Part shown: piece by piece, positions 63,590-64,000 of the stretch
Numbering within the stretch: position 1 is the stretch's first letter
Layout of the letters: every line of letters begins with the position of its first letter
Origin: Terriglobia bacterium
GTDB lineage: Bacteria > Acidobacteriota > Terriglobia > Acidiferrales > UBA7541
DNA: 64,000 nucleotides
Assembly: GCA_020073375.1 (NCBI GenBank)
Contig: JAIQFG010000026.1
Span: 39,173-103,172, forward strand
Reading direction: 5' to 3'
The notes under the pieces: generated by a model
What the model saw: the letters and a program-made list of their open reading frames with translations, nothing else
What the model was told of the DNA's origin: nothing
Database searches by the model: none
Translations under genes and position numbers: made by a program

Positions 63590-64000
63590 ATGAGCACCCA
63601 CCGAGCATCGCAACAACAACTGGACCCCACGCTGAGAAGCGTGGAGTCGCAGGAATTCCAGGCCGCGCTGAAAGGCAAGGTCGTGGGACAAGAAGAGGGA
63701 GTCCGCGCGCTGGTGGACCTGTATCAGGTCTATTGCGCGGGGATGAGCTCGACGGGACGCCCGGTGGGCAACCTGCTCTTCCTCGGGCCAACCGGCTCGG
63801 GCAAGACGCGCATCGTGGAAGCGGCCGCGGAAATCCTGTTCGGAGACCCGCGCGCGGTGATCAAAGTGGATTGCGCGGAATTTCAGCACTCGCACGAAAT
63901 TGCGAAGCTGATCGGCTCGCCCCCGGGATACCTGGGACACCGCGAGACCCATCCGCTGATCACGCAGGAAGCGCTGGCGCAGTATCACACGGAAAAACTG
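63590..64000 (+). CDS. Clp-type AAA ATPase, N-terminal part (runs off the window)
   Basis: The first 137 residues of an AAA+ protein similar to the second ATPase module of ClpA/ClpB: GKVVGQEEGVRALVDLYQVY, Walker A GPTGSGKTRI, then KVDCAEFQHSHEIAKLIGSP and PGYLGHRE, the pore-loop region. AGGAG lies before the ATG. A short N-terminus (about 28 residues) replaces the ClpB N-domain, so this is a single-module type. The 3' end is cut by the window edge. Confidence 0.85.
   Translation, partial: MSTHRASQQQLDPTLRSVESQEFQAALKGKVVGQEEGVRALVDLYQVYCAGMSSTGRPVGNLLFLGPTGSGKTRIVEAAAEILFGDPRAVIKVDCAEFQHSHEIAKLIGSPPGYLGHRETHPLITQEALAQYHTEKL

Overview
This is a GC-rich bacterial chromosome segment that looks like Acidobacteriota, probably Terriglobia or a close soil relative. 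That call rests on the mix of genes: very large secreted proteins with FG-GAP, Kelch, IPT/TIG and putative-Ig repeats, two of which share a C-terminal tail (two membrane segments, Cys-Gly-Gly, then GTPAGTY), a Gram-negative style flagellar set, a MoxR/VWA pair, and many small GTAG-ended palindromes between genes. No rRNA, tRNA, CRISPR array, prophage or insertion sequence was seen.

Layout. 0.2-9.1 kb is a motility block. On the minus strand are flagellin, fliD, fliS and a FliT-like gene. On the plus strand are flbD-motA-motB and cheR-HDOD. Four sites resembling sigma-28 (FliA) promoters head these units, so the block reads as a late flagellar regulon. 9.3-13.6 kb holds an orphan histidine-kinase dimerisation-domain protein, murJ, an Old Yellow Enzyme (namA) and an SRPBCC protein. 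13.7-18.0 kb is a MacAB-like efflux operon (adaptor, ATPase, two FtsX permeases). 18.1-27.6 kb is a potassium-uptake locus, kdpFABC with two extra tiny upstream reading frames. Its KdpD is split into a sensor/USP protein and a separate membrane kinase transcribed divergently, and the kinase is coupled to kdpE.

27.7-36.5 kb has a secreted esterase and two giant surface proteins. 36.7-44.8 kb is mostly core metabolism and signalling: transketolase, glucose-6-phosphate isomerase, a SpoIIE-type phosphatase, the NAD(P)HX repair enzyme and TsaE. 45-48.3 kb has a cupin protein and a large soluble protein ending in a class III nucleotide-cyclase-like domain that keeps its catalytic residues. 48.4-53.4 kb is a 1655-residue putative-Ig lipoprotein with near-identical tandem modules. 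53.7-57.6 kb holds a small basic protein and a Lon-N / MoxR ATPase / VWA cluster. 57.7-64 kb carries an aquaporin, branched-chain aminotransferase, a ParE/Phd-type toxin-antitoxin pair, an ABC-2 exporter, an alkyltransferase-like protein, a conserved hypothetical gene and the start of a Clp-type AAA ATPase that runs off the window.

The strongest non-gene signal is a set of eleven loci with short palindromic repeats (REP/REPIN-like). They begin GTAG and end CTAC, almost always lie just after a gene, and in five genes the GTAG supplies or adds an in-frame TAG stop codon. Some copies are paired head-to-head around a recognisably shared loop, which is the organisation of REPINs mobilised elsewhere by RAYT transposases. 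No RAYT gene is present in this window.
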